Both the position numbers and the translations under genes were made by a program. From Nocardia carnea (GTDB lineage Bacteria > Actinomycetota > Actinomycetes > Mycobacteriales > Mycobacteriaceae), in assembly GCF_029868855.1 (NCBI RefSeq), contig NZ_JARWOV010000108.1, positions 20,591 through 84,590 of the forward strand: a DNA stretch of 64,000 nt, written 5' to 3'. The first letter of the stretch is position 1, and the number at the start of each line of letters is the position of its first letter. The notes below the pieces were generated by a model that was not told the DNA's origin, ran no database searches, and worked only from the letters and a program-made list of their open reading frames with translations. This document shows, one piece after another, positions 52,614 to 61,569 of the stretch.

Positions 52614-55430
52614 TCAACCGGCAGCCGGGGCGAATCCGAGCTCACGGAGGGTCCGTACGCCCTCCCCGGCCCGATCATCGCCTACCAGCGTGAGGGTGCG
52701 GGCCTGCTGGTAGAGACAGCCCGCTGTTGCGAACGCGTCCGCCGCGGCGGCGAGCCGCTCGGAATCGCCGGCGTGCAACGCCGCGGCGCGGGCCACGATC
52801 GCCTCGGCGATGGGGTCACCGGTGATCACTGTTGCGGCGGTGGCGAGATATTCGGCGGCGGTGGGGTCACCGGCGAGGACCGCCGCCTCGGCGCGCAACG
52901 CGTAGTACCAGTGGCGCCAGACCCAGACATCGCGGACATCCATATCGCCGAGATCGGTCGCCAGTTCCGCGACGGCGTCGGCGGCACCGCCCCGGTGGAG
53001 CAGCAGGATTGCCTCGAAAACCGCGCCGTAGGCGGTTTTGTGCTGCGAGGCAGTACCGAGTTCTGCGGCGATCGCGAGCCACCGTGTCCGGGCCGTTTCG
53101 TCGTCGCGCAGACCGTGTATCAGGGCGACCGCGGCCGCCGCCGGGGTGAGATGCGGTGCGTGCGGGCGGCCGGCGAGTTCCCAGGCGTCGATGAACCGGC
53201 TGCTACCCGCCAGGACGTCGCCGGAATGTCCGGCCAGCGCGTCCGCCAACAGCAGCCGCGATGTCGCGAAATCGCCGCGTTCGGCCAGAATCGGCAGGTC
53301 GCGCAGGTGCGCCCCGTACCGCCGGGCACCGGGCAGATCTCCCACCCCGAGGCAGATTTCGGCGGCTTCCGCGAGCGCGCCGACCTGTTCGACCACCTCG
53401 GCCGGAGTGTCCGGAGACCCGGTGAGCAGTTCCACACGCCGGCGCGCGGTATCGGCCGCGGCGAAGTTGTCCCCTACCCAGCACTGAGCAGCGGCTAGGG
53501 CGTCGAGGGCAGCGCTTCGTGCCAGCCGATCCTCGGTGCGGTAGGCGAGTTCGACTGCTCGCTGTGCCAGGTCGACCGCTGTCGGCCGGCCCGCCTGCGG
53601 TTCGCGCCCTGCCGAATCGGCGGCGTGGGCGAAGACTCCGCACTCGGCCAGCGCCACCGCCGCCGCTGCACCGGGGTCGTCACCGGCCAGTGCGCGGGCT
53701 TCGGCAAGGAGATCGGCGGCCTCGCCGGGAGCAGGGGCTTGCGCGAAGGTATCGGACATCCGGAAAACAGTTATCGCCGCGGTGGCCAGGTCGCGGGCGG
53801 CCGCTGCGGTGTCGCCGCCGCGGTACGCGGTTCCGGCGGCGGTGCGGTACAGGCGATACATATCCGCACCCCGCGTCCGGCATCCGGCCACGGCGGCGGC
53901 ATGACGCAGGGTGGCGGCCGCGGCGGCCGGATCGTCGGTCAGGGCTGCGGCCTGCTCGTACCGCAGCTGTGCTTCACCGGTGAGGTTGCGGGCGAAGGTC
54001 AGCCGGGCCACCGATAACGCCAGTTCATGGGCGTCGGACCGGTACGCGGACTGATCGGCCGCCCATGTCAGCGCCGCTCGCAGATCGTCGATTGCCGTAT
54101 CGAACCCGCTGCGCCACCCGGCGGCGGACGGGAGTTCTGCTACGAGCGCTGTGGCCGTCACACGGCACCAGTCCAGATGGCCGGCGTATGCGATGGCCGA
54201 TTCCCCGGTCGCAGTGAGCTGTTCGGTCGCGTATTGACGGATGGTCTCCAACGCCCGATAGCGGGTGCCGCCCGCGGTGGTGACGATGGTCAGCAGACTC
54301 TGCTCGGCGAGCCGGGCCAGACCGTCCGCGATCGCGTTCCGCTCCAGCGGCGGATATCCGGCCACCGCGGTGGCATCGGCCGCGGTGAACGGGGCGGCGA
54401 AAACCGCGACGCGACGCAGCAGCAATCGATCCTGATCGGTCAGCAGGGTCTGGCTCCAATCCAGCATGGCCCGGACCGACCGATGCCGTTCGTCGGCGCG
54501 CCGGCCGCCGACGAGTAGTCGCAGTGGATCGGCGAGGCTCGCGGTCAACCCGTCGAGGCCGAGGCTGGGCAGCCGGGTCGCCGCCAGTTCGATCGCCAGC
54601 GCCAGCCCGTCGAGGCGGCGGCAGATCTCGTCGACCCGGTCCAGCCGGTCCGGCTCGATCGAGCGGCCCAGGGCACGGGCCCGCTCCAGGAACAGCGCGA
54701 CCGCATCGGACGGGCCGTTGCCACCGTCGAGCACCGTCGGCGGCACCTCGTAGACCTGTTCGAAGGGAACCAGCAACCGGGCCCGGCTGGTGACCAGAAC
54801 GGTCACCCGGGGACAGTGGGCCAGTAGTCGTTCCAGGAACGGCGCGAGGGCGTCGCGCAGATGCTCGCAGTTGTCGAGCACCAGCAGGGTGTGGCGGTCG
54901 GCGAGCACGGTGAGCACCGAATCGTCGAGACTCTGCCCGTGCTGCTCACCGAGACCCAGCGCGCGGGCCACCGCCGACCCGATCAAAGCGGGATCGGTGA
55001 CCGGTACGAGGTCGACGAACCACGCGCCGTCGGTGAATTCGGCCGCCAGATCCGCGGCTACGGCCAGCGCGAGCCGCGTCTTGCCGACCCCGCCCGGCCC
55101 GAGAGCGGTCACCTGGCGGTGCGCCGTGACGGCTGCCCGCAGCGCGGCGCGCTCCCCGGTCCGGCCGATGAACGATGTCAGCGGTGCCGGCAGGACGGCG
55201 ACCGATTCGTTCACCTGCTCGGCGCGGGTCGATTCGGCGGCACGCCCTGCCAGCGCACGCCGATCGGGCACGCCGACCTTACGCAGCAGCGCGGAGACAT
55301 GTGTTTCCACGGTCCGCACCGAGATGTACAGGCGCGCGCCGATCTCGGCATTGCTGAGGTGCTGGCCCACCAGGGCGAGCACCTCGGCCTCCCGGTCCGA
55401 GATCCCGCCGGTGACCTTCTGCTTCGACAC
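52614..55430 (-). CDS. LuxR/NB-ARC ATPase transcriptional regulator
   Basis: 938 residues from ATG 55430. A LuxR-type HTH lies at the N terminus (about 8-65): ISDREAEVLALVGQHLSNAEIGARLYISVRTVETHVSALLRKVGV. An NB-ARC/STAND-type ATPase follows, with Walker A GPGGVGKT (111-118), Walker B LLVLDNCEH (182-190), the VLVTSRARL sensor and GLALAIELAATRLPSL. The remaining 500 residues are an Ala-rich alpha-helical repeat scaffold of TPR type. Most LuxR-ATPase regulators carry the HTH at the C terminus, so the order here is notable. Signal unknown. It is divergent from the VOC/DUF1801 genes (228-base gap), which it may control. Confidence 0.9.
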   Translation of the reverse strand: MSKQKVTGGISDREAEVLALVGQHLSNAEIGARLYISVRTVETHVSALLRKVGVPDRRALAGRAAESTRAEQVNESVAVLPAPLTSFIGRTGERAALRAAVTAHRQVTALGPGGVGKTRLALAVAADLAAEFTDGAWFVDLVPVTDPALIGSAVARALGLGEQHGQSLDDSVLTVLADRHTLLVLDNCEHLRDALAPFLERLLAHCPRVTVLVTSRARLLVPFEQVYEVPPTVLDGGNGPSDAVALFLERARALGRSIEPDRLDRVDEICRRLDGLALAIELAATRLPSLGLDGLTASLADPLRLLVGGRRADERHRSVRAMLDWSQTLLTDQDRLLLRRVAVFAAPFTAADATAVAGYPPLERNAIADGLARLAEQSLLTIVTTAGGTRYRALETIRQYATEQLTATGESAIAYAGHLDWCRVTATALVAELPSAAGWRSGFDTAIDDLRAALTWAADQSAYRSDAHELALSVARLTFARNLTGEAQLRYEQAAALTDDPAAAAATLRHAAAVAGCRTRGADMYRLYRTAAGTAYRGGDTAAAARDLATAAITVFRMSDTFAQAPAPGEAADLLAEARALAGDDPGAAAAVALAECGVFAHAADSAGREPQAGRPTAVDLAQRAVELAYRTEDRLARSAALDALAAAQCWVGDNFAAADTARRRVELLTGSPDTPAEVVEQVGALAEAAEICLGVGDLPGARRYGAHLRDLPILAERGDFATSRLLLADALAGHSGDVLAGSSRFIDAWELAGRPHAPHLTPAAAAVALIHGLRDDETARTRWLAIAAELGTASQHKTAYGAVFEAILLLHRGGAADAVAELATDLGDMDVRDVWVWRHWYYALRAEAAVLAGDPTAAEYLATAATVITGDPIAEAIVARAAALHAGDSERLAAAADAFATAGCLYQQARTLTLVGDDRAGEGVRTLRELGFAPAAG

Positions 55431-55658
55431 GTCGTGATTGTCGCGTACCGGCTCCGTATCGCTACGTGCCCATGGGTACGTGCGTACTCAGTGGTCGATT
55501 CCGTGGTCGGCACGGATGTGCCCGCGCACGGCCGGGAAATAACGTTGTTCCCATCGGCGACGGACGACGATCTACCGGCGGAAAACCTTCGAGATACAGG
55601 GTGTTCCGGTGCCGGGCCCGACCTCCGCGCCATCCGATCGACGACCTCAGGAGCGACC

Positions 55659-56015
55659 ATGGCCACCCAGTCCACCACCGGAATAACCACCGTTCTGCAC
55701 CCCGTCTCCGACCTCGCGAAGGCGGGAAAGGTGTACTCCGCGCTGCTCGGTATCGCGCCGCAGACCGAGGGGACCTACTACATCGGTTTCGATATCGCGG
55801 GCCAGCACATCGGGCTGGTGCCGGGCGGCGGACCGCAGGAGATGACCGCGCCGGTGGCGTACTGGCAGGTGCCCGATATCGAGGCGAAGCTGGCCGAGGT
55901 CTGCGCCGCCGGCGCCACCGTGCGCGAAGCTGTGCGCGAAGTAGGTGCGGGGCGCCTGGTCGCCACGGTCACCGACCCGGACGGCAATGTGCTCGGCCTG
56001 CTGCAGGACCGCTGA
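55659..56015 (+). CDS. VOC-family protein
   Basis: 118 residues from ATG 55659, after CAGGAGCGACC. Single glyoxalase-type domain: TVLHPVSDLAKAGKVYSALLGIAPQTEGTYYIGFDIAGQHIGLVPGG, then VAYWQVPDIEAKLAEVCAAGATVREAVREVGAGRLVATVTDPDGNVLGLLQD. The ending TDPDGNVLGLLQ is typical of this family of antibiotic-resistance-like and dioxygenase-like proteins. Function unknown. It starts a probable two-gene unit with the DUF1801 gene 110 bases downstream. Confidence 0.87.
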   Translation: MATQSTTGITTVLHPVSDLAKAGKVYSALLGIAPQTEGTYYIGFDIAGQHIGLVPGGGPQEMTAPVAYWQVPDIEAKLAEVCAAGATVREAVREVGAGRLVATVTDPDGNVLGLLQDR

Positions 56016-56125
56016 ACCTCGGCTCGCCGGCTACCGCCGCCGAGCCACAAAGCTGCGCGGACACGTCCACGATCCGCGGACAGCCATCGAAACGGATATC
56101 TCCCCACCGAAACGAAGGAACCACC

Positions 56126-56593
56126 ATGACCACCCCGAAGACCGCACCCCCGGCCACCTCGAAGAGTTCGGTGAAGTTCTCCGCCGAAGAACGTGCGGCG
56201 ATGAAAGAGCACGCCCAAGAGCTGAAAACAGCCGCCCGCCGCGGCGGGCGGGCCGGTAAAGCGGACGGCGAGCGCGATGTACTGGCCAAGATCGCCGAGC
56301 TGGCGGAGAACGACCGGGCCCTGGCCGAACGGATCCACGCCATCGTCACCGCCGATGCGCCGGGTCTCACCCCGAAGCTCTGGTACGGAATGCCCGCCTA
56401 CGCTCGTGACGGCAAGGTCGTCTGCTTCTTCCAGAGCGCCGCGAAGTTCAAGGCGCGCTACGCCACGCTCGGCTTCAACGATTCGGCACAGCTCGACGAA
56501 GGCACGATATGGCCCACCGCCTACGCGCTGACCACGCTGAGCCCGGCGGACGAAACCCGGATCCGCGAGTTGGTGCGGAAAGCGGCCGCCTGA
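56126..56593 (+). CDS. DUF1801 (YdhG/iron-chaperone-like) protein
   Basis: 155 residues from ATG 56126 (CGAAGGAACCACC). The C-terminal two-thirds is the YdhG fold: ERIHAIVTADAPGLTPKLWYGMPAYARDGKVVCFFQSAAKFKARYATLGFND and the LSPADETRIRELVRKAA end. The first 60 residues are lysine/alanine rich (FSAEERAAMKEHAQELKTAARRGGRAGKADGE), as in a group of actinobacterial proteins of this type. Family members are related to frataxin-like Fra/YdhG; function in actinobacteria is unknown. Confidence 0.85.
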   Translation: MTTPKTAPPATSKSSVKFSAEERAAMKEHAQELKTAARRGGRAGKADGERDVLAKIAELAENDRALAERIHAIVTADAPGLTPKLWYGMPAYARDGKVVCFFQSAAKFKARYATLGFNDSAQLDEGTIWPTAYALTTLSPADETRIRELVRKAAA

Positions 56594-56681
56594 CCGCCGT
56601 CCGCCGAGTCGAGCCGCAAACATGAGCTGGTTCGCAGTCGAAGCTCGGCGCCGGCCCGGAGTTTGCGGCGGGGCCGGCCGG

Positions 56682-57023
56682 TCAGTAGACCGGGCCGGTG
56701 TACTTCTCGCCCGGCCCGGCACCCGGGGCGTCGGGTACCGCGGAACTCTCCCGGAAGGCTTTCTGCAGCGATTGCAGGCCCTCCCGCAGCGGCCCGGCGT
56801 GCGGTCCGAGATATTCCACCGACGCGGTGATCAGACCCGCCAGCGCGGTGATGACGCGCCGCGCCTCGTCCATATCCCGGCGCGGGCTGTTCTCCGGATC
56901 GGCGTCGCTGAGCCCGAGCTTCTCCGCCGCCGAACTCATCAGCATCACCGCGGCCCGGCTGATCACCTCCACAGCGGGGATATCGGCCAGTTCACGCACG
57001 TCGGCATCGGGCTGTTCGGTCAT
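56682..57023 (-). CDS. DUF1844 protein
   Basis: 113 residues from ATG 57023. DADVRELADIPAVEVISRAAVMLMSSAAEKLGLSD then DMDEARRVITALAGLITASVEYLGPHAGPLREGLQSLQKAFRE matches DUF1844, a small helical family often found next to infC in actinobacteria. Its role is unknown; the position near translation genes is the only clue. An earlier in-frame ATG at 57149 would add a non-coding-like Arg/Gly stretch. Confidence 0.85.
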   Translation of the reverse strand: MTEQPDADVRELADIPAVEVISRAAVMLMSSAAEKLGLSDADPENSPRRDMDEARRVITALAGLITASVEYLGPHAGPLREGLQSLQKAFRESSAVPDAPGAGPGEKYTGPVY

Positions 57024-57159
57024 GGGGATCAGCCTAGGCGTGGGCCCCGGCCCACCTATGCCCCGGCTGGGGTGATGTGCCCGAACCGGCCCGCCCCACA
57101 GCCCACCCCGCCACCGGCGAGAGTGCCTGGCGTACCGAAGTTCGGACATACGTCGCCGC

Positions 57160-57714
57160 TCAGGCCGTGGTCCGGGTGGTCGTCGTCCCGCCCGCCGATC
57201 CGGCGGCCCGCAGGACCCGCAACTGGCCGATCTCGGCGGCGTTCTTCATCAGTTCCGCATTCACCCAGGCAGCCAGATGGGCGACGGTCAGCCCGGCTTC
57301 GGCCGGCCACGGGTAGTGCGTGGGCTGTTCGAGTGTGCTGTCGTCGCAGCGGTCGAGCACGGCCAGCCACTGCTCACGAAGGTCGGTCAGCCAGGTCAGC
57401 GCGGCGGCGGTGGTGCCCGGCCAGTACACCTCGGTGCGTTCCGGCACCGGTCGTCCCTCGGCATGTTCGATCGCCGAACTCCACCACCAGCCGATATGCC
57501 AGGTCAGCCAGGCGATGGTGGTGGCGGGGATCGGATCGGGCTCCGTTTCGGCGAAATCCGGTCGCCAGTGCCCGTCGGCACCGCGGTGGACCGTCCAGAT
57601 CACCTCCGCGGGTGCCCAGTGGGTATCGTCGTCGGTCAAGGCGTCGAAATGCAGCTGGGACAGCGACCAGACCAGGTCGAATTGCCAGCGGAGAAGGTCA
57701 CGGCGGCTGCTCAC
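57160..57714 (-). CDS. DinB-family protein
   Basis: 184 residues from GTG 57714. Four-helix DinB bundle: RRDLLRWQFDLVWSLSQLHFDALTDDD at the start, TTIAWLTWHIGWWWSSAIEHAEG in the middle and VAHLAAWVNAELMKNAAEIGQLRVL at the end. His residues in WHIGW and VAHLAAW are the usual metal ligands. DinB-type proteins include thiol-dependent transferases (bacillithiol or mycothiol S-transferases) and are often damage- or stress-linked. Upstream in-frame codons to 57870 overlap the infC promoter region and were not used. Confidence 0.83.
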   Translation of the reverse strand: MSSRRDLLRWQFDLVWSLSQLHFDALTDDDTHWAPAEVIWTVHRGADGHWRPDFAETEPDPIPATTIAWLTWHIGWWWSSAIEHAEGRPVPERTEVYWPGTTAAALTWLTDLREQWLAVLDRCDDSTLEQPTHYPWPAEAGLTVAHLAAWVNAELMKNAAEIGQLRVLRAAGSAGGTTTTRTTA

Positions 57715-57910
57715 GGATGCCGAGCCTGGCAGGCGGCGGGCGGTGGGGCAACCGGTTTCCGCGCCGGGCGCCGACCGGGCGATTCGTTCATCCGGCGCGG
57801 AACTGTTAAACTCGTCGGCGACGACCGCCCCGGTCCTGTCCGGGGCAGACAAGTGGAGCCCGACTCCCACCGTTGCCGGCGAGTGATCGCCAGGTCAAAC
57901 GGTCCGGTCA

Positions 57911-58026
57911 CCCACCTTTCGTGGTGGGACCACGGTCCCGGATGAACCGGGAGTGTGGCGCAGGTATCGCACCTGCGTGGATCGGTCGACTCGGGCCCCG
58001 TCGGCGGTTAAATACCGCGACGGGGC
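57911..58026 (+). ncRNA. Structured infC leader RNA with terminal attenuator-like hairpin
   Basis: Four stem-loops follow one another: CCCACC/GGTGGG (57911-57928), TCCCGG/CCGGGA (57936-57952), CGCAGGT/ACCTGCG (57959-57977), and a 13-base-pair stem GCCCCGTC-GCGGT / ACCGC-GACGGGGC with one bulge (57995-58026) followed by TTTCGTGTT. The last looks like a weak intrinsic terminator 67 bases before infC. A TAAACT -10-like box at 57807-57812 could start the leader. Control of infC-rpmI-rplT by L20 or another factor is inferred by analogy. Confidence 0.55.
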
Positions 58027-58093
58027 TTTCGTGTTGAACAAGGGGTTCATTTCGAGCGGTCGTCGGATGACACCGCTAGACCTAGGAGGCCCC

Positions 58094-58693
58094 ATCAGCA
58101 CTGAGACCCGCATCAACGATCGCATCCGTGTTCCCGAGGTCCGGCTCATCGGACCCGGCGGTGAACAGGTTGGGATCGTGCGTGTTGAAGATGCACTCCG
58201 CGTCGCCCTGGAGGCAGACCTCGACCTCGTAGAGGTCGCACCGGACGCACGTCCGCCGGTCTGCAAGATCATGGATTACGGCAAGTTCAAGTACGAGACC
58301 GCGCAGAAAGCGCGCGAGTCCCGGAAGAACCAGGTCCAGACCGTGATCAAGGAACAGAAGCTGCGGCCCAAGATCGACGATCACGACTACGAGACCAAGA
58401 AGCGCAATGTCGTGCGCTTCCTGGAGGCCGGGTCGAAGGTCAAGGTCACCATCATGTTCCGGGGACGCGAACAGTCCCGGCCCGAGCTCGGTTTCCGGCT
58501 GCTGCAGCGGCTGGCCTCCGATGTGGCGGATTTGGGTTTCGTCGAGACCTCGGCCAAGCAGGACGGCCGCAACATGACGATGGTCCTCGCCCCGCACAAG
58601 GGTGCGAAGACGCGGGCCAAGGCCGCGCAGGATTCGGCCCGGCCGCAGTCCGGCGGCGCGACGCCGAATGCCGGTCGGCCGGTCGCGCAATAA
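58094..58693 (+). CDS. infC: Translation initiation factor IF-3
   Basis: 199 residues if ATC 58094 is the start, as I propose: a textbook AGGAGG lies four bases before it, and the coding sequence begins (M)[19 protein letters not shown]. In-frame ATG 58067 would add nine residues that overlap the ribosome site itself. IF-3 discriminates against non-canonical start codons, and rare starts such as AUU/AUC let it repress its own gene. Both domains are complete: N domain to residue about 80 ([13 protein letters not shown] linker), C domain with [24 protein letters not shown] and [16 protein letters not shown]. First gene of infC-rpmI-rplT. Confidence 0.95.
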   Translation: MSTETRINDRIRVPEVRLIGPGGEQVGIVRVEDALRVALEADLDLVEVAPDARPPVCKIMDYGKFKYETAQKARESRKNQVQTVIKEQKLRPKIDDHDYETKKRNVVRFLEAGSKVKVTIMFRGREQSRPELGFRLLQRLASDVADLGFVETSAKQDGRNMTMVLAPHKGAKTRAKAAQDSARPQSGGATPNAGRPVAQ

Positions 58694-58832
58694 CAACGGC
58701 GTAGCCGTGAACACTGCGGCGCACTGCCGCACCCGCGGCGTACGCCGCAGCGATATTGCGTCGAGCCCGCAATAACGCTGATCAGTACACCTGGTCCGCC
58801 CCTGCGCGGGCACGACACAGATTGAGGTTGCC

Positions 58833-59027
58833 ATGCCGAAGATGAAGAGCCACAGCGGCGCATCGAAGCGTTTCAAGGTGACCGGTAAGGGCAAGCTGCG
58901 CCGTCAGCAGGCCAACCGCCGGCACCTGTTCGAGTACAAGTCCTCCCGCCGGACCCGTCGTCTGGAAGGTACCGAGGCCGTCGCCCCCGCCGACGTCCGC
59001 CGGGTGAAGAAGCTGCTGGGTATCTGA
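58833..59027 (+). CDS. rpmI: 50S ribosomal protein L35
   Basis: 64 residues from ATG 58833. [31 protein letters not shown] and [14 protein letters not shown] are the L35 signature: a very basic protein that binds 23S rRNA. Second in the infC operon. The 139 bases upstream contain several small GC hairpins. Confidence 0.97.
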   Translation: MPKMKSHSGASKRFKVTGKGKLRRQQANRRHLFEYKSSRRTRRLEGTEAVAPADVRRVKKLLGI

Positions 59028-59139
59028 TTCCCCTTTCGGGGCAGATACCGTCCGGTACCGCCTACGCGACCGGACGCCGATGAACCGACCCACTCGGGTG
59101 CGAACGACGAGCACCCCCAAGATCGATTAGGACTGACCA

Positions 59140-59520
59140 GTGGCACGCGTCAAAAGGGCCGTCAACGCTCAGAAGAAGCGCCGTTCGATCCTCGAGGCCT
59201 CCAAGGGCTACCGCGGGCAGCGCTCGCGCCTGTACCGCAAGGCCAAGGAACAGCAGCTGCATTCGCTCACCTACGCCTACCGGGACCGCCGGGCGCGGAA
59301 GGGCGATTTCCGCAAGCTGTGGATCGCGCGTATCAACGCCGCGGCCCGCGCCAACGACATCACCTACAACCGCTTCGTGCAGGGCCTGAAGGCTGCCGGT
59401 GTGGAGGTCGACCGCAAGAACCTCGCCGAGCTCGCCGTCTCCGACGCCGAAGCGTTCGCCGGCCTGGTCGCCGTCGCCAAGGCCGCGCTGCCGGCCGATG
59501 TCAACGCCCCGGCTGCCTGA
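59140..59520 (+). CDS. rplT: 50S ribosomal protein L20
   Basis: 126 residues from GTG 59140. [38 protein letters not shown] is the long basic N-terminal helix, and [23 protein letters not shown] with [24 protein letters not shown] is the globular part. An early 50S assembly protein that in other bacteria also represses its own operon by binding the leader. A seven-base-pair stem (CGGACCG / CGGTCCG) follows at 59534-59551. Confidence 0.97.
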   Translation: MARVKRAVNAQKKRRSILEASKGYRGQRSRLYRKAKEQQLHSLTYAYRDRRARKGDFRKLWIARINAAARANDITYNRFVQGLKAAGVEVDRKNLAELAVSDAEAFAGLVAVAKAALPADVNAPAA

Positions 59521-59561
59521 GCGGTAGATTTCGCGGACCGGACCCGGTCCGGCCGTAACGA

Positions 59562-59655
59562 GGGGGCCCCCCCGGGGGGGGGGGGCCCGGGGGGGTGGGG
59601 CCGCCCGCCCCGGCCCGGGCCTCACCGCGGCCCCCCTCGTGGGGGGGGGGGCCCT
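59562..59655. other. G/C homopolymer tract, probable artefact
   Basis: Almost only runs of G and C (for example seven C, then twelve or more G), with no codon structure, between rplT and the hydrolase gene. Nothing like it occurs elsewhere in the body of the window apart from its last 117 bases. Most likely low-quality sequence or a collapsed assembly join, not biology. Confidence 0.75.
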
Positions 59656-59761
59656 CGTGCTGTCCGACGACCGGCCCGGCCGAGTCGGCTGTCGCAACGG
59701 TGAGCGGCGGACGTGGTCGGTCGACGCCTCCCGGTCCGGGTGGATGTGGTCCGGTGCGCAA

Positions 59762-60598
59762 ATGGCTCGCATCCCGGCGGGCCGGGATGACAACATCCGT
59801 GTTGTGCGAGAACAACTGTCCCTGCAGGCGAACGGTGTGCGGATCTCCTATACGGACTTCGGTGGTGGCGGCACCCCGCTTCTCGCGTTACACGGGACAT
59901 TCGGCCGAGGCGCGATATTCGCCGGCCTGGCGCGCGAACTCAGCGGCGTTGCCCGGATCATCGCACCGGATCAGCGGGGGCACGGGTTCAGCGGTCATCC
60001 GGACAGCTACGCCTGCGCAGACTTCGTCGACGACACCGCCGCCGTTCTCACCGGGCTCGATCTCGCGCCGGCGGTGATCCTGGGCCATTCCCGCGGCGGT
60101 ATCACCGCCTACCAGCTCGCGGCCCGTCATCCAGAGCTCGTGGCAGGCCTCGTCATCGAGGATGTCGGTCCGGTTATGCGGCGTCCCGAGGTCGAGCACC
60201 CGGTGCTACCGGTGCACGGTTGGCCGCAAACCGCGCCGACCGACGCGGAGCTGGCGGAGGCGCTGCTCGCCCGTGGCGTACCCGATGCGAGCTACTTCCT
60301 GCAGAGTGCGGTCACCATGCCGGATGGGCAGCGCGGGTTCCTCTTCGACTGGAACGACATGATGGCCGTTCAGCTCAGCGGTGTCGGGGACTGGTGGGAC
60401 GACTGGCTCGGTTCGGACTGTCCGGCACTGGTACTGCGTGGGGAACACAGTGCCCTGCTTCCCGCCCGGCTCGCCGAGGAAATGGTCGCCCGCAGACCCG
60501 GTGCCCGCTCGGCCGAGATCACCGGTGCCGGCCATTGGATCCACGACGACGCCCCGGCGGCCATGGCCGCGGCGATCGCGACGTTCCTCCGCGGCTGA
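59762..60598 (+). CDS. Alpha/beta hydrolase
   Basis: 278 residues from ATG 59762. Alpha/beta hydrolase fold: oxyanion-hole region LLALHGTFG, PDQRGHGFSGHP, nucleophile elbow GHSRGG (Ser), LVIEDVGP, and the catalytic His in GAGHWIHDD. The acid after strand 7 appears as LVLRGEHSALL, where Glu may replace the more common Asp. Substrate unknown. It sits between rplT and the rRNA methyltransferase gene, on the same strand. Its upstream sequence includes the suspected artefact tract, so promoter and exact start are uncertain. Confidence 0.83.
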   Translation: MARIPAGRDDNIRVVREQLSLQANGVRISYTDFGGGGTPLLALHGTFGRGAIFAGLARELSGVARIIAPDQRGHGFSGHPDSYACADFVDDTAAVLTGLDLAPAVILGHSRGGITAYQLAARHPELVAGLVIEDVGPVMRRPEVEHPVLPVHGWPQTAPTDAELAEALLARGVPDASYFLQSAVTMPDGQRGFLFDWNDMMAVQLSGVGDWWDDWLGSDCPALVLRGEHSALLPARLAEEMVARRPGARSAEITGAGHWIHDDAPAAMAAAIATFLRG

Positions 60599-60720
60599 AT
60601 GCCGGGACCCGGTGCCCGTCACCCGGCGTGGCGACAGCCGAGGGGCCGGACCGGGGCAATCGGGCGGGCTGCCGTCTTGCACAGGGGTACGGCTGCGGAT
60701 GAGCGGGTGCGGGCCGGCAC

Positions 60721-60726
60721 TACGAT
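60721..60726 (+). promoter_or_regulatory. -10 box for leaderless rRNA methyltransferase gene
   Basis: TACGAT ends six bases before GTG 60733; no ribosome site is present. A -35 match at the right spacing is not clear. Confidence 0.4.
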
Positions 60727-60732
60727 CTACGG

Positions 60733-61569
60733 GTGCGTGGTCAACAGGAAGCCATCGACTGGCGCAATACCCGCGTAGTCGCCGCCGCGAAACTGCATCG
60801 GGGGGCAGCGCGCAAGAAGACCGGGCGGTTCCTGGCCGAAGGCGCCAACTCGGTGGGCGCGGCGCTCGATACCGGGCGGGTCCGGGAGCTCTTCTACTCT
60901 GCCGAAGGCGCCACCCGTGAGCATGCGTTGATCGCCGGTGCCGCGGCGGACGGTGTGCGCACAACGCTCGTCACCGACCGGGCCGCGCAGGCGCTGGGGG
61001 AGACCGTCACGCCGCCGGGCCTGGTGGCCGTCTGCGATCTGGTCGATGTGCCGCTGGACCGTATCCTGCCGGCGGAACCCGGATCGCCGACCCCCCGGAT
61101 ATTGGCGGTGCCGGTCGGGATCGCGGATCCGGGTAATGCCGGGACACTCATCCGGGTGGTCGACGCGATCGGTGCGGACGCGGTGGTGCTGGCCGGCGAC
61201 AGTGTCGATCCGCACAACGGGAAATGTGTCCGATCGTGCGCGGGCAGCCTCTTTCATGTGCCGATCGTGCGTGATCGCGAGACAAACGCGGTGCTGGACC
61301 GGATCGAGGAGGCCGGGATCGCCACCGTGGCCACCGCGGCCGACGGTGAGCTCGACCTCGAGGACGCCGGCGAACTGTTCACCGGCCCGGTGGCCTGGCT
61401 GTTCGGCAACGAGGCGCACGGCCTCGATCCGGAGGTGGCGCGCCGGGCGCGGCACCGGGTCCGGATCCCGATCCACGGGCGGGCCGAAAGCCTCAATATC
61501 GCCGCGGCCGCGGCGATCTGCCTGTACGCGAATTCCCGGGTACGGCACCGCACGGGATCGGCGACGTAG
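60733..61569 (+). CDS. SpoU/TrmH-family RNA 2'-O-methyltransferase
   Basis: 278 residues from GTG 60733. N-terminal substrate-binding part with KLHRGAARKKTGRFLAEGANSV, then a SPOUT knot: motif 1 VGIADPGNAGTLIRVVDAIGADAVVLA (Asn and Arg conserved), motif 2 VAWLFGNEAHGL, and motif 3 IPIHGRAESLNIAAAAAICLYA. SAM-dependent methylation of a ribose in rRNA is the likely reaction. Location after rplT matches the gene called tsnR (Rv1644) in M. tuberculosis, as I remember; true thiostrepton resistance activity is not implied. Confidence 0.92.
   Translation: MRGQQEAIDWRNTRVVAAAKLHRGAARKKTGRFLAEGANSVGAALDTGRVRELFYSAEGATREHALIAGAAADGVRTTLVTDRAAQALGETVTPPGLVAVCDLVDVPLDRILPAEPGSPTPRILAVPVGIADPGNAGTLIRVVDAIGADAVVLAGDSVDPHNGKCVRSCAGSLFHVPIVRDRETNAVLDRIEEAGIATVATAADGELDLEDAGELFTGPVAWLFGNEAHGLDPEVARRARHRVRIPIHGRAESLNIAAAAAICLYANSRVRHRTGSAT

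Noticed and set aside
52286..52678. 130-codon minus-strand ORF downstream of uvrA
   Set aside because: Overlaps the end of the LuxR gene, has Pro/Arg/His-rich sequence and no ribosome site.
58067..58069. ATG 58067 as infC start
   Set aside because: It would place AGGAGG inside the coding sequence and adds residues not expected of IF-3; ATC 58094 fits better, though it remains an alternative.
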